Assembly (NCBI RefSeq): GCF_009176705.1
Contig: NZ_AP021847.1
Coordinates: forward strand, 486,501 to 550,500
DNA length: 64,000 nt
Source: Pseudoalteromonas sp. A25
Lineage (GTDB): Bacteria; Pseudomonadota; Gammaproteobacteria; Enterobacterales; Alteromonadaceae
Direction of reading: 5' to 3'
A program made the position numbers and the translations under genes. Shown one piece after another: positions 55,185-64,000 of this stretch. The notes beneath the pieces are model-generated. The model saw only the letters and a program-made list of their open reading frames with translations, did no database searches and was not told the DNA's origin. The first letter of the stretch is position 1, and each line of letters opens with the position of its first letter.

Positions 55185-55957
55185 TAGTGCAAACACTTCC
55201 TAAAATGCCTAGCAGGGGGAGCTAAGCTCCCCCAATTTAAAAGTACTTTTCCCAATGCAAAACCATTCATATTGCTTCTGTAATAACCACTCAGGATAGT
55301 CAGTTTCAATATTAGAAAATGTACAGAGTTATCGGTTCTGTCATTTATTGCCATCATCGTACCTGTATTATCAACACTGACACTAAGATAACCCATAACA
55401 TTTATACAACACGCTTTTTTATGGCTTTTTAGCATGTCTGTCTGCTTATTTATTATCTACTTTAGCCTTTTTATACATGATTTTTTTGCCGCCAAGCCGG
55501 CCTTTATCGGGCTTGTTATTAGCATCACCTTATGTGTTATTAATTCCTCTAATTGGGTTTATTTTTGGGCTATTCAGTGTGGTGCAAAATATGTGGCAGT
55601 AAGATATTTTGTCACATAACGTCAGCTTACATAGTGTGAAGGGTTTTATTAAGAGGATGTAAAACGAGTTGAAAACCCCCTTAAATGTATAAATAGTGAG
55701 GCTCATATCTACAGCCTGCTTGCTGTATGCTCGTACAATCGAACTCAAGCAAACTCTTTTTATTGCAATAAATTATTCTATTAAATAATATGTTACTGAT
55801 TTGTTGTAATATAACTGTCGGCAGGATAAAGCTTTAATACTCTTGGCAAACTTGAGTTATGTCTCGCGCCTTTTTGTAGAGCGCCCTCTTTTACCTAGCA
55901 CACCACTTGTATAACCAGATCACTTCTTACATTTAACAAGGCTATTCGGTATAGACT
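55185..55957. other. Intergenic region upstream of the RADAR-type operon
   Basis: About 770 bases. A strong hairpin (55215-55233) ends the XRE gene. Between about 55391 and 55602 one plus-strand frame encodes a hydrophobic peptide (LLLASPYVLLIPLIGFIFG near its end) without a start near the beginning, possibly a remnant of a membrane-protein gene. 55620-55957 is AT-rich and probably contains the operon promoter. Confidence 0.45.
55215..55233 (+). terminator. Terminator-like hairpin after the XRE gene
   Basis: The arms gggggagc (55215-55222) and gctccccc (55226-55233) enclose a 3-nt loop, followed by aatttaaaag. Strong stem, weak T run. Confidence 0.65.
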
Positions 55958-56773
55958 ATGGACAAGCATTACACAGCGTTGCAAACAGACTTTGGCGATC
56001 TCGTTAAAGAAGCCTATTGCTTGCTCACTCAACGCGCTCAAGATTACAAACCACTACATAAACTGTCACGCAGGTCAGCAGCTGCAGCGAGCATTTTCGT
56101 TCTTATCAGTGCATGCTATCTCTTAGCCGGTCTCTCCTTATTTAAATCTACCCCTATTGCAGACATAAAAGCACTAGGTGACATAGTCATTTTTGATGTT
56201 GGTGATAGTGCGCAGCTAGAAACCTTATGCTGGAGTTTCAAGCTGTTTTTAGCCTATCTTTTGATAAACCTAATATTCGCTTTCATAAGAATGAAAACGA
56301 ATAAACTGTGTTCATGTAAGCAAAGTAAAAAAGACGAAGATGATAAGAACAAAGGTTCAGAAAAAACTCTAAGTGAAAATATAAAGTGCAAAATATTTAG
56401 CATACTTTATGAACAAACCTATCGTATCTATTTCTTGATTGTCTCATCGGGCATCAGCGCATTGCTGTTTTTTGAGTGGCAACAGTTAATGCCTGTGTTT
56501 TTTGCTGTAGGCTTAATTATTTTTATTCTATCTTATTCAATTAATCGCAAGTTTGGTTACACACGCGCATGGTCTAGAAACAGACTATATGCAGAAAAAA
56601 TACGCATTATTGATGCGCGCTATAAGTCTGGGATAATTTTTAGAGATAAAGCGCATGAAGACTTACTCAAACTGTTAGAACAGTACGAAGAACAAACCCA
56701 TCAAGATACCGTTAATGACTATATCAGCTATGGAAATTCAGCATTGAACACATTAAAAGGACTGAGGAAGTAA
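55958..56773 (+). CDS. RADAR-associated membrane protein (SLATT-like or novel accessory)
   Basis: A protein of 271 aa and first gene of the operon. About four hydrophobic segments (41-62, 89-111, 156-172, 177-195). Between the second and third lies a charged cytoplasmic-looking loop (113-140) beginning with C118-x-C120. A helical C-terminal part (200-271) contains YTRAWSRNRLYAEKIR and a long amphipathic helix. Published RADAR loci sometimes include a small membrane protein of the SLATT or Csx27 type. This one is similar in position and helical layout but longer and with more membrane segments, so the family is uncertain. Only a weak ribosome-binding site. Its stop is 3 bases before the ATPase start. 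Likely role: membrane effector or signal partner of the ATPase/deaminase complex (inference). Confidence 0.6.
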   Translation: MDKHYTALQTDFGDLVKEAYCLLTQRAQDYKPLHKLSRRSAAAASIFVLISACYLLAGLSLFKSTPIADIKALGDIVIFDVGDSAQLETLCWSFKLFLAYLLINLIFAFIRMKTNKLCSCKQSKKDEDDKNKGSEKTLSENIKCKIFSILYEQTYRIYFLIVSSGISALLFFEWQQLMPVFFAVGLIIFILSYSINRKFGYTRAWSRNRLYAEKIRIIDARYKSGIIFRDKAHEDLLKLLEQYEEQTHQDTVNDYISYGNSALNTLKGLRK

Positions 56774-56776
56774 TCA

Positions 56777-59518
56777 ATGAGCCAAACACATATATTAAAC
56801 TTGGATAAAAATGAGTTCAGAGACGACTTCATTGGTAAAGATAATCTGAATGAGCTGTGGCAAGACGAAGCACGCGAAGGGCTGATTAGCCGCTTACAGA
56901 CCTGTCTAGCTGAAGCCAAGCATTATGCGAAAAGTAGAGCCGACAATCCACATAAAACATGGCTCTCTCACAACGCCATTTTAGTATCGGGGCAACGCGG
57001 TACGGGTAAAACGGTGTTTTTAAGAAACAGCGAAGCTATATGGAAAAATGCCAGTCAGCAATCAGACAACAATAAAAGCGCACTGTATTTTTTAGATGTA
57101 ATTGACCCCACCATGCTCGTCAACGACGACTCTTTTGCCAATGTCATCGTAGCGCAAATATACAGCGAAATAGAAAAGCATATGTTACATCTTGCCCATG
57201 TAAGTGGCTCAAGCTCTAAACAAGCGGATAAAAACAAATTTACTCAAGCATTAAAAAAGCTTGCTGATTCTTTAGGTAAGTCCAGCGAGTTTAACGGCCA
57301 CACGGGTATCGATAAAGTTCAACACTATAAGTCGGGCATACATATCGAGTCTTATTTTCACGAGTTCGTTGAAATATCGATAAAAATTTTAGGCTGCAAC
57401 GCGCTTGTGCTGCCCATTGATGATGTGGATATGGCGTTAGATCGTGCCTTTGAAGTAGTCGATGATGTGAGAAGGTTATTGGGTTGCCCTTATATAATCC
57501 CAATTGTCAGTGGCGATATGCGCTTGTATGAGCATATGACTCAAGTCCACTTTGATGACAAGGCCTATAAAAAACATCGCCATAATCCTGCGCTCATCAA
57601 CGAGGGTAAGGCAGTCACCAAAGAACTCACAACCGCATACCTTACCAAAGTTTTTCCAAACCAAATGCGGCTATCACTGCTACCCATTAGCCGCTTGGTT
57701 AATAGCCTTGAGATCACCCAAAAAGTGGGCAATAAATCTTTGGGGTATCCTATCAAAGAGTATGATAAGTTATTGTTTCAAGCCTTCTACCCACTTTGCC
57801 ATAACAACGAAGTGCTACAAAACTGGCCTGAGCCAGAATCATCACGTGAACTGGTTCAGTTAGCACGGGCTATTCCCCCCAGCCATATAGATACCTCTCT
57901 AAGCGAAAAAAATGTACCTCAACCCGATAGTAAGACACTATGGGAAAGCTATGCTAGCTGGGCAGAACAAAAGAAAAATGGCGTTGCCTACACCAACGCA
58001 GCCTCGTATCTAACACTTGTAAATAGAAACACAGAGCAGCCATTTGATATTCAAAAATTACTTTCTTTTAACCCCAAAATGCAAATGGACAAAGAGCTAT
58101 ATCCTTGGGCAAGAGTTGCTTTTTACAAGCAACAGACTGCCGAAATGGCCAAAATTGAAAGCGAAAAGGATCGCACTAATAATAGAGATATACTCGATTC
58201 GGTATTTAACGCTCAATCTTTGACTTTGCGCAGCATGCCACCTTTGGAGTTTTTTGACTTCAAATTATTCATCAGTAACAAAACTATCGACAATACACCA
58301 AAAACCTTTCTACAAGACGATCAAACTGGGCTTTCAAGTAGCGTAAGAGATAGGGTGTCAACTGAACAACTGCTCTTGGATATATTTACCCACAAAGACT
58401 TCTATTCCACCATGTCTAACACCTACCGGTTTGTGTTTATGAGCCGTGCCTTTGAGATTATTGCCTACTCATTTTTGTCGCCCACTGCGGACCATAAACA
58501 GTTGGCCGACAATATAATGGCTATCCTGAGCCGAGCACCGTTTTATTCTATCTTTAATATGAATATGACTAAAGCAGTGTTTAATGATGACGATGATGCT
58601 GAAACAGAAGAGTTAGAGCATAATAACTCTACACAAGCGTCTACGGCAGCCGAATTGAGTAATCGTATTGCTAATTGGCACATTAATAATAAAACGTTGT
58701 TTGAACAAATAGATACACGCAAGCTCACTGAGCTTTTAGCGTATATGTTTAATAAAACATTCACTGCCTTCAACTTATTTAAGTATCAAAGACTATTAAA
58801 AACAGAAGAGCGTCGGAGTCTATTTAAAAAAAACCAAGGCTATAAAGACGAACACCTATCGGATCTTGTCACGCGATTTAACTATATGTTACTCAACTCC
58901 GCTTACAGTGCAGGAGTACAAGGTGAAGCAATAGCCGCCAATGTCGCTATGACGGACAACTACACCACTATTCGGGACAATTCAGAATTTGAACGCTTCG
59001 ACCGTACATTAATGCGGAATAGAGCATTTTTGGAAGAACAATCCAAAAGTTCTGATTTAACAGCAGGTGATACACCTTCGCTAACGCTTGCATTCTGCCA
59101 AGCCCTCGAACAACACCCAATTATAAAGTTGAATCATTTAGATAAGGGTAAGACCCTAATGCTGGGTAAGTACAAAGAAACTGCTGTAGCTATAAATGAC
59201 GCTATTTTTGGACAACTGCCTCAAAGTGCCCCAACAGTCGTTTTAAGCGAAGAGATCGATGATAAAATTTATACTACTCTTGTAGAGCTTCTTGCTCTGT
59301 ATCATATGGATGAACAAACAAGAGCCAGTACCGCAAGATTGCGCAACTGGCTAACTCAAAATACGGATAATATAATTAAGCGCTCTTCAGCCTTCAAATG
59401 GTTATTTCAATACCCTAAAGAAATTTTGCAGCAATTTAAAGAAAATAGAGGGCTAAATGCACAATCTGATGAAGGAAAGGTACTTTCTGCGCTCATCGTT
59501 TCGGGGCTTTTTAAGTGA
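56777..59518 (+). CDS. rdrA: RADAR ATPase subunit (RdrA-like)
   Basis: A protein of 913 aa. Walker A GQRGTGKT at 72-79; Walker B with VLPIDDVDMAL at 211-221 (D215, D216); a sensor-like strand IIPIVSGDMRLYEHM at 240-254. A large helical C-terminal region (about 400-913) has no recognised enzyme motif. The size, P-loop near the N-terminus and position just before an adenosine-deaminase-fold gene match RdrA, the ATPase that forms a ring and assembles with RdrB in the RADAR anti-phage system. gaggaag ribosome-binding site; the last four bases overlap the next gene (GTGA). An alternative label is KAP/STAND-like ATPase of a defence locus, but the pairing supports RdrA. Confidence 0.85.
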   Translation: MSQTHILNLDKNEFRDDFIGKDNLNELWQDEAREGLISRLQTCLAEAKHYAKSRADNPHKTWLSHNAILVSGQRGTGKTVFLRNSEAIWKNASQQSDNNKSALYFLDVIDPTMLVNDDSFANVIVAQIYSEIEKHMLHLAHVSGSSSKQADKNKFTQALKKLADSLGKSSEFNGHTGIDKVQHYKSGIHIESYFHEFVEISIKILGCNALVLPIDDVDMALDRAFEVVDDVRRLLGCPYIIPIVSGDMRLYEHMTQVHFDDKAYKKHRHNPALINEGKAVTKELTTAYLTKVFPNQMRLSLLPISRLVNSLEITQKVGNKSLGYPIKEYDKLLFQAFYPLCHNNEVLQNWPEPESSRELVQLARAIPPSHIDTSLSEKNVPQPDSKTLWESYASWAEQKKNGVAYTNAASYLTLVNRNTEQPFDIQKLLSFNPKMQMDKELYPWARVAFYKQQTAEMAKIESEKDRTNNRDILDSVFNAQSLTLRSMPPLEFFDFKLFISNKTIDNTPKTFLQDDQTGLSSSVRDRVSTEQLLLDIFTHKDFYSTMSNTYRFVFMSRAFEIIAYSFLSPTADHKQLADNIMAILSRAPFYSIFNMNMTKAVFNDDDDAETEELEHNNSTQASTAAELSNRIANWHINNKTLFEQIDTRKLTELLAYMFNKTFTAFNLFKYQRLLKTEERRSLFKKNQGYKDEHLSDLVTRFNYMLLNSAYSAGVQGEAIAANVAMTDNYTTIRDNSEFERFDRTLMRNRAFLEEQSKSSDLTAGDTPSLTLAFCQALEQHPIIKLNHLDKGKTLMLGKYKETAVAINDAIFGQLPQSAPTVVLSEEIDDKIYTTLVELLALYHMDEQTRASTARLRNWLTQNTDNIIKRSSAFKWLFQYPKEILQQFKENRGLNAQSDEGKVLSALIVSGLFK

Positions 59519-62034
59519 TCTGTACATCAGACAAATCGGTTGTTGCAGCCGCGCTACTTACATCAGATCGCTTGCTCAAAACCGCAGACAATTTAGAGCA
59601 AGTGCTAACGCGTTCTGAAGCGCCCGAGCATAACGCCAGTTTTATCAACGCCGTTGAAGACTATCAAAAGTATGTGAGCCATACGCTGCGTACTGACGAT
59701 ATACGCCATATGCTCACACTACACGGCACTTCAGATATTGATGGGGACCCTGAACAGTTACTGAGCAAACTGGCCGACTATTATTTGCAGTGGCAAGGCA
59801 ATAGCTTTGAGGTCAAACCCAAAAAGCTCGATCAATGGTTAGAGTTACTTAGTTTAATTGACCCTAGTTGGGTTGTTGCCCAAGCCTATAAGGATATTAC
59901 ATCGCAACACGGGGTGAGTTATCTAGATGTCATCAATGCCATTGTTAACGAGCAATGCCCGTTTGCCCTGCCTAATGACAGGTTCGGTCGAGGCTATGCA
60001 GATAACCATGTACATTTAGGAGGACATGGTTACATAGGCCCTTCGCTGCTCAGCTTTGCCCTATACGGAGAACAACTTGATGATGCCATCGTTTGGCCAA
60101 GGCGCAGTGAGTATACCCAGTTTGAAAGTGGAGTGTATAAAAAACAAAGTTTACCTATTTGGTGCCATTATTTAGGGTGCAAGCTGATTGAACGCACGTT
60201 CAATGTCAGCGACAAACCATTTATTCCTTTTAGCTCAGAAGAAGCAAAGAAAGCTGAGCATAATATCCTAGTTTACCTCAATGAAGATGAAGCACAGCTA
60301 CCATCGCAGCCCTACTTTGTTGCTGCACATAACCGTTCGGCCCCTTCAGCAAAAAGGTGGCTACTGTATTGTTTAGGCATATTAAGCACTCATAGCAATC
60401 TTAACTTACTAAAAAGCCAATTTATTCGCACCAGTAATATTTTAAGAAACTACATGGTGGTTTCTGGTGTAGGGCTAAGCCAATTTGTGAACCATTCACG
60501 CTTCAAAGCCAGAGACGTGAGAGCACTCAAACACCAAACTAACAGTGCGCTTGATGCGCTAAACGCCGATATGCACCAGAATTACCGCGAATTTAGGGCT
60601 ACTTCTAAGGTGTTACTTGGCAGCGAGTGCTTTCCAAGCAACCCAGATACATTAGCTAAAGTGCTAAATGGACTATACAAAATCAGTCTCGCCGAACGGG
60701 TACACTTTGTTTTACACTTTACCCGCTCTGGAGAGCGTAGCGACAAGTACCAAGAAGGTTTCAGGAAAAGACTCAAACAACAAGTCAATATGCTACAAGA
60801 ATTTGCTTGTTCAACCACGTTTTCAGAAGTAGAAAGTAACAAAAGCGGGCTTTCCAAAGCTCAGAGTGAGTTAACCTTTGATTTGCGCAAAGCCATTCGT
60901 GGTTTTGATGTCGCAGGCGATGAAAATCAGCTCCCCATTGAAGTTTTTGCACCTGCCCTTCGGGTACTACGCGAAGCTAAGTATAGCTCTAAAGGTATGT
61001 TTTCTAACCGTATGCAACGACCCTTCTTAACTGTTCACGCGGGTGAAGATTTCAGCCACTTACTCAGCGGATTACGTGCTATTGATGAAGCCGTCTACTT
61101 TTGTGACTACCAAGCGGGTGATAGGCTAGGCCATGCATTAGCCTTAGGCGTCTTACCCAAAAAATGGGCAAAGCGTCAACGTGTTGCTTACCTGACATTA
61201 GATGAGCACCTAGATAATCTAGTATGGTGTTATCAAAAAGCACTAGAAGTCGTACAGCAGGTACCACAGTTTACCGGCGTGCTACAGTTACTGAACGAAA
61301 AAATTCAATATTGGTCGTCACTTCTGCATGGGCAAGAATATACCTGCCGAACACTGTATGAAGCATGGAAACTGCGTAAAAATTGCCCTTTAGCTGTGAG
61401 CAATAAGAATCTTATGGGACCCGGTTGGGCGATTGATTTTGATGAAAATAAGCCATCAAACACGTCTAATAAGGCATTTGAGCTTTGGAAACAGTACACG
61501 GATAATAGTTTATTATCAGACAATAATCAAAAATCTGTCATGATCCACTGTATTCCTAAACAAGGTGAAGAGCCGTTTGGCACAGAGCAAGGAATGTATT
61601 TTGATTCTATTTCTGCTGCAGAGCTTGAGCTGTACGAAGCCATTCAAGATTTACAGATGGAAAAGTATGCCGCTCAAGAGATAATTATTGAAGCATGCCC
61701 AACCTCCAACGTTTATATTGGTCGTTTTAAACATCATCGCGAGCACCCTATTTTTCGCTGGGATCCTCCTGAACAAGAATGGATCAAGGTGGGTGAAAAA
61801 TTCAATCAGTTTGGTCTTCGAAAAGGCGCAGTTGCCGTGTGTGTTAACACCGATGATTCTGCCCTGATGCCAACCACTATTCAAAACGAACATCGTATAT
61901 TACAGCAATCGGCAATTGAATATTATGATGTGGGTGTCAACAAGGCTGAAATTTGGATAGAGCGGATACGTAAAAAAGGCATAGATGTATATAAGAGTAA
62001 CCATTTAGACTGGGTAAACAATAAATTAAGTTAG
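59515..62034 (+). CDS. rdrB: RADAR adenosine-deaminase-fold subunit (RdrB-like)
   Basis: A protein of 839 aa, much longer than housekeeping adenosine deaminases. Zinc site: H165-x-H167 in YADNHVHLGGHG; H508 and catalytic-type E511 in TVHAGEDFSHL; H540 in DRLGHALALG; D780-D781 in VCVNTDDSALM. CPTSNVYIG is another amidohydrolase/ADA block. About 150 residues precede the barrel, and a large insertion (about 230-490) lies between the first and second metal motifs. All metal ligands are present, so deaminase activity is expected (adenosine/ATP or RNA, as reported for RADAR). GTG start overlapping the rdrA stop (GTGA), which indicates translational coupling and fits a fixed-ratio complex. Confidence 0.88.
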   Translation: MICTSDKSVVAAALLTSDRLLKTADNLEQVLTRSEAPEHNASFINAVEDYQKYVSHTLRTDDIRHMLTLHGTSDIDGDPEQLLSKLADYYLQWQGNSFEVKPKKLDQWLELLSLIDPSWVVAQAYKDITSQHGVSYLDVINAIVNEQCPFALPNDRFGRGYADNHVHLGGHGYIGPSLLSFALYGEQLDDAIVWPRRSEYTQFESGVYKKQSLPIWCHYLGCKLIERTFNVSDKPFIPFSSEEAKKAEHNILVYLNEDEAQLPSQPYFVAAHNRSAPSAKRWLLYCLGILSTHSNLNLLKSQFIRTSNILRNYMVVSGVGLSQFVNHSRFKARDVRALKHQTNSALDALNADMHQNYREFRATSKVLLGSECFPSNPDTLAKVLNGLYKISLAERVHFVLHFTRSGERSDKYQEGFRKRLKQQVNMLQEFACSTTFSEVESNKSGLSKAQSELTFDLRKAIRGFDVAGDENQLPIEVFAPALRVLREAKYSSKGMFSNRMQRPFLTVHAGEDFSHLLSGLRAIDEAVYFCDYQAGDRLGHALALGVLPKKWAKRQRVAYLTLDEHLDNLVWCYQKALEVVQQVPQFTGVLQLLNEKIQYWSSLLHGQEYTCRTLYEAWKLRKNCPLAVSNKNLMGPGWAIDFDENKPSNTSNKAFELWKQYTDNSLLSDNNQKSVMIHCIPKQGEEPFGTEQGMYFDSISAAELELYEAIQDLQMEKYAAQEIIIEACPTSNVYIGRFKHHREHPIFRWDPPEQEWIKVGEKFNQFGLRKGAVAVCVNTDDSALMPTTIQNEHRILQQSAIEYYDVGVNKAEIWIERIRKKGIDVYKSNHLDWVNNKLS

Positions 62035-62065
62035 TTTAAGGGGTTAGTATAACCCCTTGGTAAAC
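62034..62065 (+). terminator. Hairpin after the RADAR-type operon
   Basis: The perfect 9-bp arms aaggggtta (62038-62046) and taacccctt (62050-62058) enclose a 3-nt loop, extended by gttta and taaac outside a mismatch. It directly follows the rdrB stop. No T run, so function as a terminator is probable but not certain. Confidence 0.55.
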
Positions 62066-62147
62066 AGATCTAAGCTCTGTTGTTACTCGCAAACCATACA
62101 AACTCAGCTAGACTAAAATAAGTCGTAACTAGCAGTAAGCAATATTG

Positions 62148-64000
62148 ATGAAAGAGTGTATTTGGCTGTTTCTTTCCCTCTCAATTTTTCTATGTACTTC
62201 AATAAATGCACAACTGCCCGATGAAGAGTTCAGTCAATTACGCACACAAGTAAGTAAAGCGGGCGGTCAATCGCCTTTAGCTGGCATTGACCAAGCTGAA
62301 ACAATAATTAACGAGTACAGTCAAAAACTTGCTAACTTTCAAACCATTCGATTGCTGTATCTCAAAGCATGGTATCAAATTAATGCAGACCGACTAGACG
62401 CGGCCATGGATACCCTTGCTCAGGCGCGCTTAATGGCACGAGATATTGATGAGCCAGGCATTTTATATAGTTATTATAGTATCTCCGCCAGTGCCTTTTC
62501 TAATGCCGAGCTTTATGATTTAGCTTTAAAAAGTAACTTAAAAGCATATCAAGAAGCGCCCCTATTAAACCGCCCTCAATTTATTGCCCAAACAGAAAAC
62601 AATATCGGTCACGTATACTTAAAATTAGGTCTGCTTGACGAGGCTGAAAATTACTTTCAACGTTTTTATAACTCGGCGGTTGAATTAAACTTGGCATCTC
62701 AAAAATCTACTGGATTAAACAACTTAGGCGAAGTTTCTTATTTACAAGGAAAGCTTGAAAAGGCGAAAAAGTTGCATCAAGAAGCACTTGAGATCCGCAG
62801 AGCAAATGGTTACGACTACCATTTGTCTTGGTCACTGTATAATTTAGGCCGAGTTTATGCCAGTGAAGGAGATTTTCGCCAAGCTGAACAATATTTAAAA
62901 GAAGCCATCACAAACTGGCAAAATAAAAGTGCCCATTCAAAAACCGATAAACCACTATTAGCGCTTGTGGACCTTTACCTTAAACAAGGAAGGCTAGATG
63001 AAGCACAAGCAAAAATAACGCAAGTCATCGAACTTGCACAGCAACACAAGCATTCCAGCTCGTTGCAAAAAGCATTAAAACTTAAAAGTGAACTCAAACG
63101 ACAATCAGGAGAACTTGATCAAGCTTTGCAAGCCCTAGAACAATACCACGCAGTCTATGAAGCGTTCAGCAAAAAACAAGCTTCTATTGGGCTTGCATAT
63201 ATCGTTTCGCAAACAGAGCTGCAAACCAAGGAAATGGCTTTAAAACAACTTGAGCAAACACACCAAATAACACTTGCCAAGGCCGAGTCAGAGCGCCGGC
63301 AAGGTTGGATTATAATGTTCAGCGCACTCACTATCATCCTAGTAACATGGGGCTTTGTGTACCGTCTGAATAAAAAAAGAAGACAACTTCAAGCATTGCT
63401 AACACAACTTACAAACACCCAAGAAAAGCTCGTTGAGTCTGAAAAAATGCGTGCCATGACCACACTTGTATCTGGTATGGCTCATCAACTAAATACGCCA
63501 CTTGGATTGGTTATTACCGCTGATTCAAGCTTACAATCGCTGGTAGAAAAACTCGCTAAGCAGTTTTCTAGTCAATCCTTAACACAAAAATTGTTAGCGC
63601 AATTCATCGATGAAGCAACGGAACTGTTAGCACTGAGCCAAAAGAATAGTGAAAAAGCCGCAAATATGGTGCAACGCTTTAAAATGATGTCAGCCAAATT
63701 ACAGATCAGTGAGCTAGGTAGCTTCTGTATATTGAGTTTTTTACAGAGCCACACAAAAACTTTAATTACCACTCAAACTAAATCGATAGACCTACATTTA
63801 GATGGAGAAAATATTGAGATAACTAACTATGCCCCCCTGTTACTCAAAGTGATCGCACAACTAATTGAAAACTCCGTAAAGCATGGCTTTACAAATACAG
63901 ACAAGCCCAAAGTGGATATTTTTGTTGAACACGACACAACCGATCATGTGCTCATTCATTACAAAGATAATGGCTCTGGAGTTGCAATAGAAAAACGCAA
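62148..64000 (+). CDS. TPR-containing sensor histidine kinase (3' end outside window)
   Basis: The frame is open from the ATG at 62148 to the window edge (617 codons visible). A signal peptide (about 1-21) is followed by tetratricopeptide repeats (about 55-330; for example NNIGHVYLKLGLLDEAENYF and YNLGRVYASEGDFRQAEQYLKEA). A coiled coil leads to one membrane helix (about 386-404), then a cytoplasmic kinase core with the H box MAHQLNTPLGL and N box QLIENSVKHGF, and DNGSG at the edge. The TPR part should be periplasmic and may sense a peptide or protein. Whether it has a receiver domain cannot be seen. Not evidently part of the RADAR operon. Confidence 0.88.
   Translation, partial: MKECIWLFLSLSIFLCTSINAQLPDEEFSQLRTQVSKAGGQSPLAGIDQAETIINEYSQKLANFQTIRLLYLKAWYQINADRLDAAMDTLAQARLMARDIDEPGILYSYYSISASAFSNAELYDLALKSNLKAYQEAPLLNRPQFIAQTENNIGHVYLKLGLLDEAENYFQRFYNSAVELNLASQKSTGLNNLGEVSYLQGKLEKAKKLHQEALEIRRANGYDYHLSWSLYNLGRVYASEGDFRQAEQYLKEAITNWQNKSAHSKTDKPLLALVDLYLKQGRLDEAQAKITQVIELAQQHKHSSSLQKALKLKSELKRQSGELDQALQALEQYHAVYEAFSKKQASIGLAYIVSQTELQTKEMALKQLEQTHQITLAKAESERRQGWIIMFSALTIILVTWGFVYRLNKKRRQLQALLTQLTNTQEKLVESEKMRAMTTLVSGMAHQLNTPLGLVITADSSLQSLVEKLAKQFSSQSLTQKLLAQFIDEATELLALSQKNSEKAANMVQRFKMMSAKLQISELGSFCILSFLQSHTKTLITTQTKSIDLHLDGENIEITNYAPLLLKVIAQLIENSVKHGFTNTDKPKVDIFVEHDTTDHVLIHYKDNGSGVAIEKR

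Noticed and set aside
55181..55435. 84-codon open frame on the minus strand
   Set aside because: It overlaps the end hairpin of the XRE gene and has no family features.
55434..55619. 61-codon hydrophobic open frame upstream of the RADAR operon
   Set aside because: A second frame over the same bases looks equally hydrophobic, so neither is convincing. The AT-rich sequence alone can give this.
55185..62147. Mobile-element boundaries around the RADAR operon (att sites, integrase, tRNA)
   Set aside because: No integrase, tRNA gene or convincing direct repeats were seen on either side.
62148..64000. TPR histidine kinase as a fourth RADAR gene
   Set aside because: A hairpin and about 110 bases separate it from rdrB, and it has ordinary two-component features.
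1..64000. CRISPR arrays, rRNA and tRNA genes
   Set aside because: No regularly spaced repeats and no recognisable tRNA or rRNA sequences were found by eye; an automated scan could still find a weak candidate.

Overview
The window looks like the chromosome of a marine gammaproteobacterium of the order Alteromonadales, most likely Pseudoalteromonas or a close relative. This is inferred from the chitin-degrading GH18/LPMO/GH18 operon with CBM5/12-type modules, the betIBA locus, the number of chemotaxis and signalling proteins, the modest G+C and the palindromic intergenic repeats. No rRNA, tRNA, CRISPR array, insertion sequence or phage structural gene was seen.

Layout. (1) 1-2.7 kb: the C-terminal part of a DUF2235/Tle1-like alpha/beta hydrolase, a periplasmic solute-binding protein, a palindromic repeat and a small DUF2798 membrane protein. 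(2) 2.8-10.7 kb: a minus-strand chitin operon (multimodular GH18 chitinase, AA10 LPMO, ChiA-type GH18 chitinase) with hairpins at both gene junctions, a clear terminator and an inverted-repeat-rich upstream region. (3) 10.7-14.7 kb: a nitric-oxide signalling module (degenerate receiver-HDOD protein, H-NOX sensor, histidine kinase) and a divergent receiver/degenerate HD-GYP protein. (4) 14.7-21.5 kb: a TetR-MFP-RND efflux operon with a 42-bp inverted repeat before the regulator, and a PAS chemoreceptor. (5) 21.9-39.9 kb: ordinary chromosome with hemH, a two-component pair, two LysE exporters, a CadC-like regulator, a GGDEF-EAL protein, an ArsR-controlled NIPSNAP/ABM/LysE cluster, an S9 oligopeptidase lipoprotein and a MarR/CMD pair around an operator-like palindrome. 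(6) 40.5-47.1 kb: TonB receptor, TPR sulfotransferase, AraC-type membrane regulator and amidohydrolase lipoprotein. (7) 47.5-54.1 kb: a BLUF photoreceptor, then betI-betB-betA with an unusual BCCT-like transporter and a TorF-type porin, which together suggest choline uptake and oxidation to glycine betaine.

(8) 55.2-62.1 kb is the most interesting part. A three-gene operon encodes a membrane protein, a 913-aa P-loop ATPase and an 839-aa adenosine-deaminase-fold protein. This is the architecture of RADAR, the anti-phage system made of RdrA, RdrB and an optional small membrane accessory protein. The core is a described system type. The accessory protein, with about four predicted membrane segments, looks unlike a plain two-TM SLATT protein and is the least understood component. 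A TPR histidine kinase follows and runs off the window.

All calls come from reading translations, motifs and spacing. Family names are by recognition and no database search was run.
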